13,286 bases of DNA from UBA668 sp038328705 (GTDB taxonomy: Bacteria; Actinomycetota; Acidimicrobiia; Acidimicrobiales; Ilumatobacteraceae): positions 1-13,286 of the forward strand of contig JBBQMG010000116.1 of NCBI GenBank assembly GCA_038328705.1, read 5' to 3'. This document shows, piece by piece, positions 13,213 to 13,286 of the stretch. The notes beneath the pieces are model-generated. The model saw only the letters and a list, made by a program, of their open reading frames with translations. It was not told where the DNA came from and searched no databases. The position numbers and the translations under genes are program-made. Each line of letters begins with the position of its first letter. Within the stretch, counting starts at the first letter, position 1.

Positions 13213-13285
13213 TCCGAGATAGCTCAGCTGGCAGAGCGGCTGACTGTTAATCAGCATGTCGCAGGTTCGAGCCCTGCTCTCGGAG
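13213..13285 (+). tRNA. tRNA-Asn (anticodon GTT)
   Basis: A complete cloverleaf is visible: acceptor stem TCCGAGA with TCTCGGA (seven pairs), D arm GCTC/GAGC, anticodon stem GCTGA/TCAGC with loop CTGTTAA (anticodon at 13246-13248), a five-base variable loop, and T arm GCAGG/CCTGC with loop TTCGAGC. The discriminator base is G, as expected for tRNA-Asn. The window ends one base later, so whether CCA is encoded cannot be seen. It reads in the same direction as rpoD, 31 bases downstream. Confidence 0.95.
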
Positions 13286-13286
13286 C

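Noticed and set aside
13213..13286. tRNA-Asn as the edge of an integrated element
   Set aside because: tRNA genes are common attachment sites, but no integrase or repeat of the tRNA end is present in the window, which stops at the tRNA.

Overview
The window is GC-rich, densely coded chromosomal DNA from an actinobacterium. The hisI-trpE arrangement, the TANNNT-type hexamers placed 6-8 bases before start codons, and the protein sequences suggest a member of the Acidimicrobiia (Ilumatobacter-like). That placement is inference, not proof. No CRISPR array, transposase, integrase or phage gene is visible, and the genes are nearly all housekeeping.

Layout. (1) Bases 1-666 hold the 3' part of a zinc-type homocysteine S-methyltransferase, which converges on a lineage-type lipoprotein gene (680-1249, minus). 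(2) hisI (1378-1740) and trpE (1764-3269) form a small operon joining histidine and tryptophan synthesis. (3) The 154-base gap after trpE is almost filled by one 124-base imperfect palindrome (3293-3416). It separates trpE from a convergent gene for an unknown three-helix membrane protein (3424-3951, minus). (4) That gene diverges from a ygfZ-like folate-binding protein gene (3996-4712) across a short gap that is itself palindromic. A YjbR/MmcQ-family gene (4753-5115) follows. (5) A site-2-protease-like M50 gene with a helical-repeat C-terminus (5138-6361, minus) diverges from ppdK (6436-9093), which is closely followed by a TerC-family membrane protein gene (9100-10101). (6) dnaG (10144-11904) overlaps the primary sigma factor gene (11901-13181) by four bases, and a tRNA-Asn(GTT) gene ends the window.

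How it works together. The sigma factor and primase form a reduced macromolecular-synthesis operon without rpsU. Most first genes of transcription units here (hisI, the membrane protein, ygfZ, yjbR, M50, ppdK, dnaG) have a -10-like hexamer ending 6-8 bases before the start codon and no Shine-Dalgarno sequence, so they are probably read from leaderless mRNAs. The lipoprotein gene is the clear exception, with a strong AGGAAAGG.

The most unusual signal is the 124-base palindrome. All its paired blocks share one exact dyad centre, with no insertions or deletions between the arms. The second is the mirrored divergent promoter region at 3949-3998. I do not see a complete new multi-gene system in this window.
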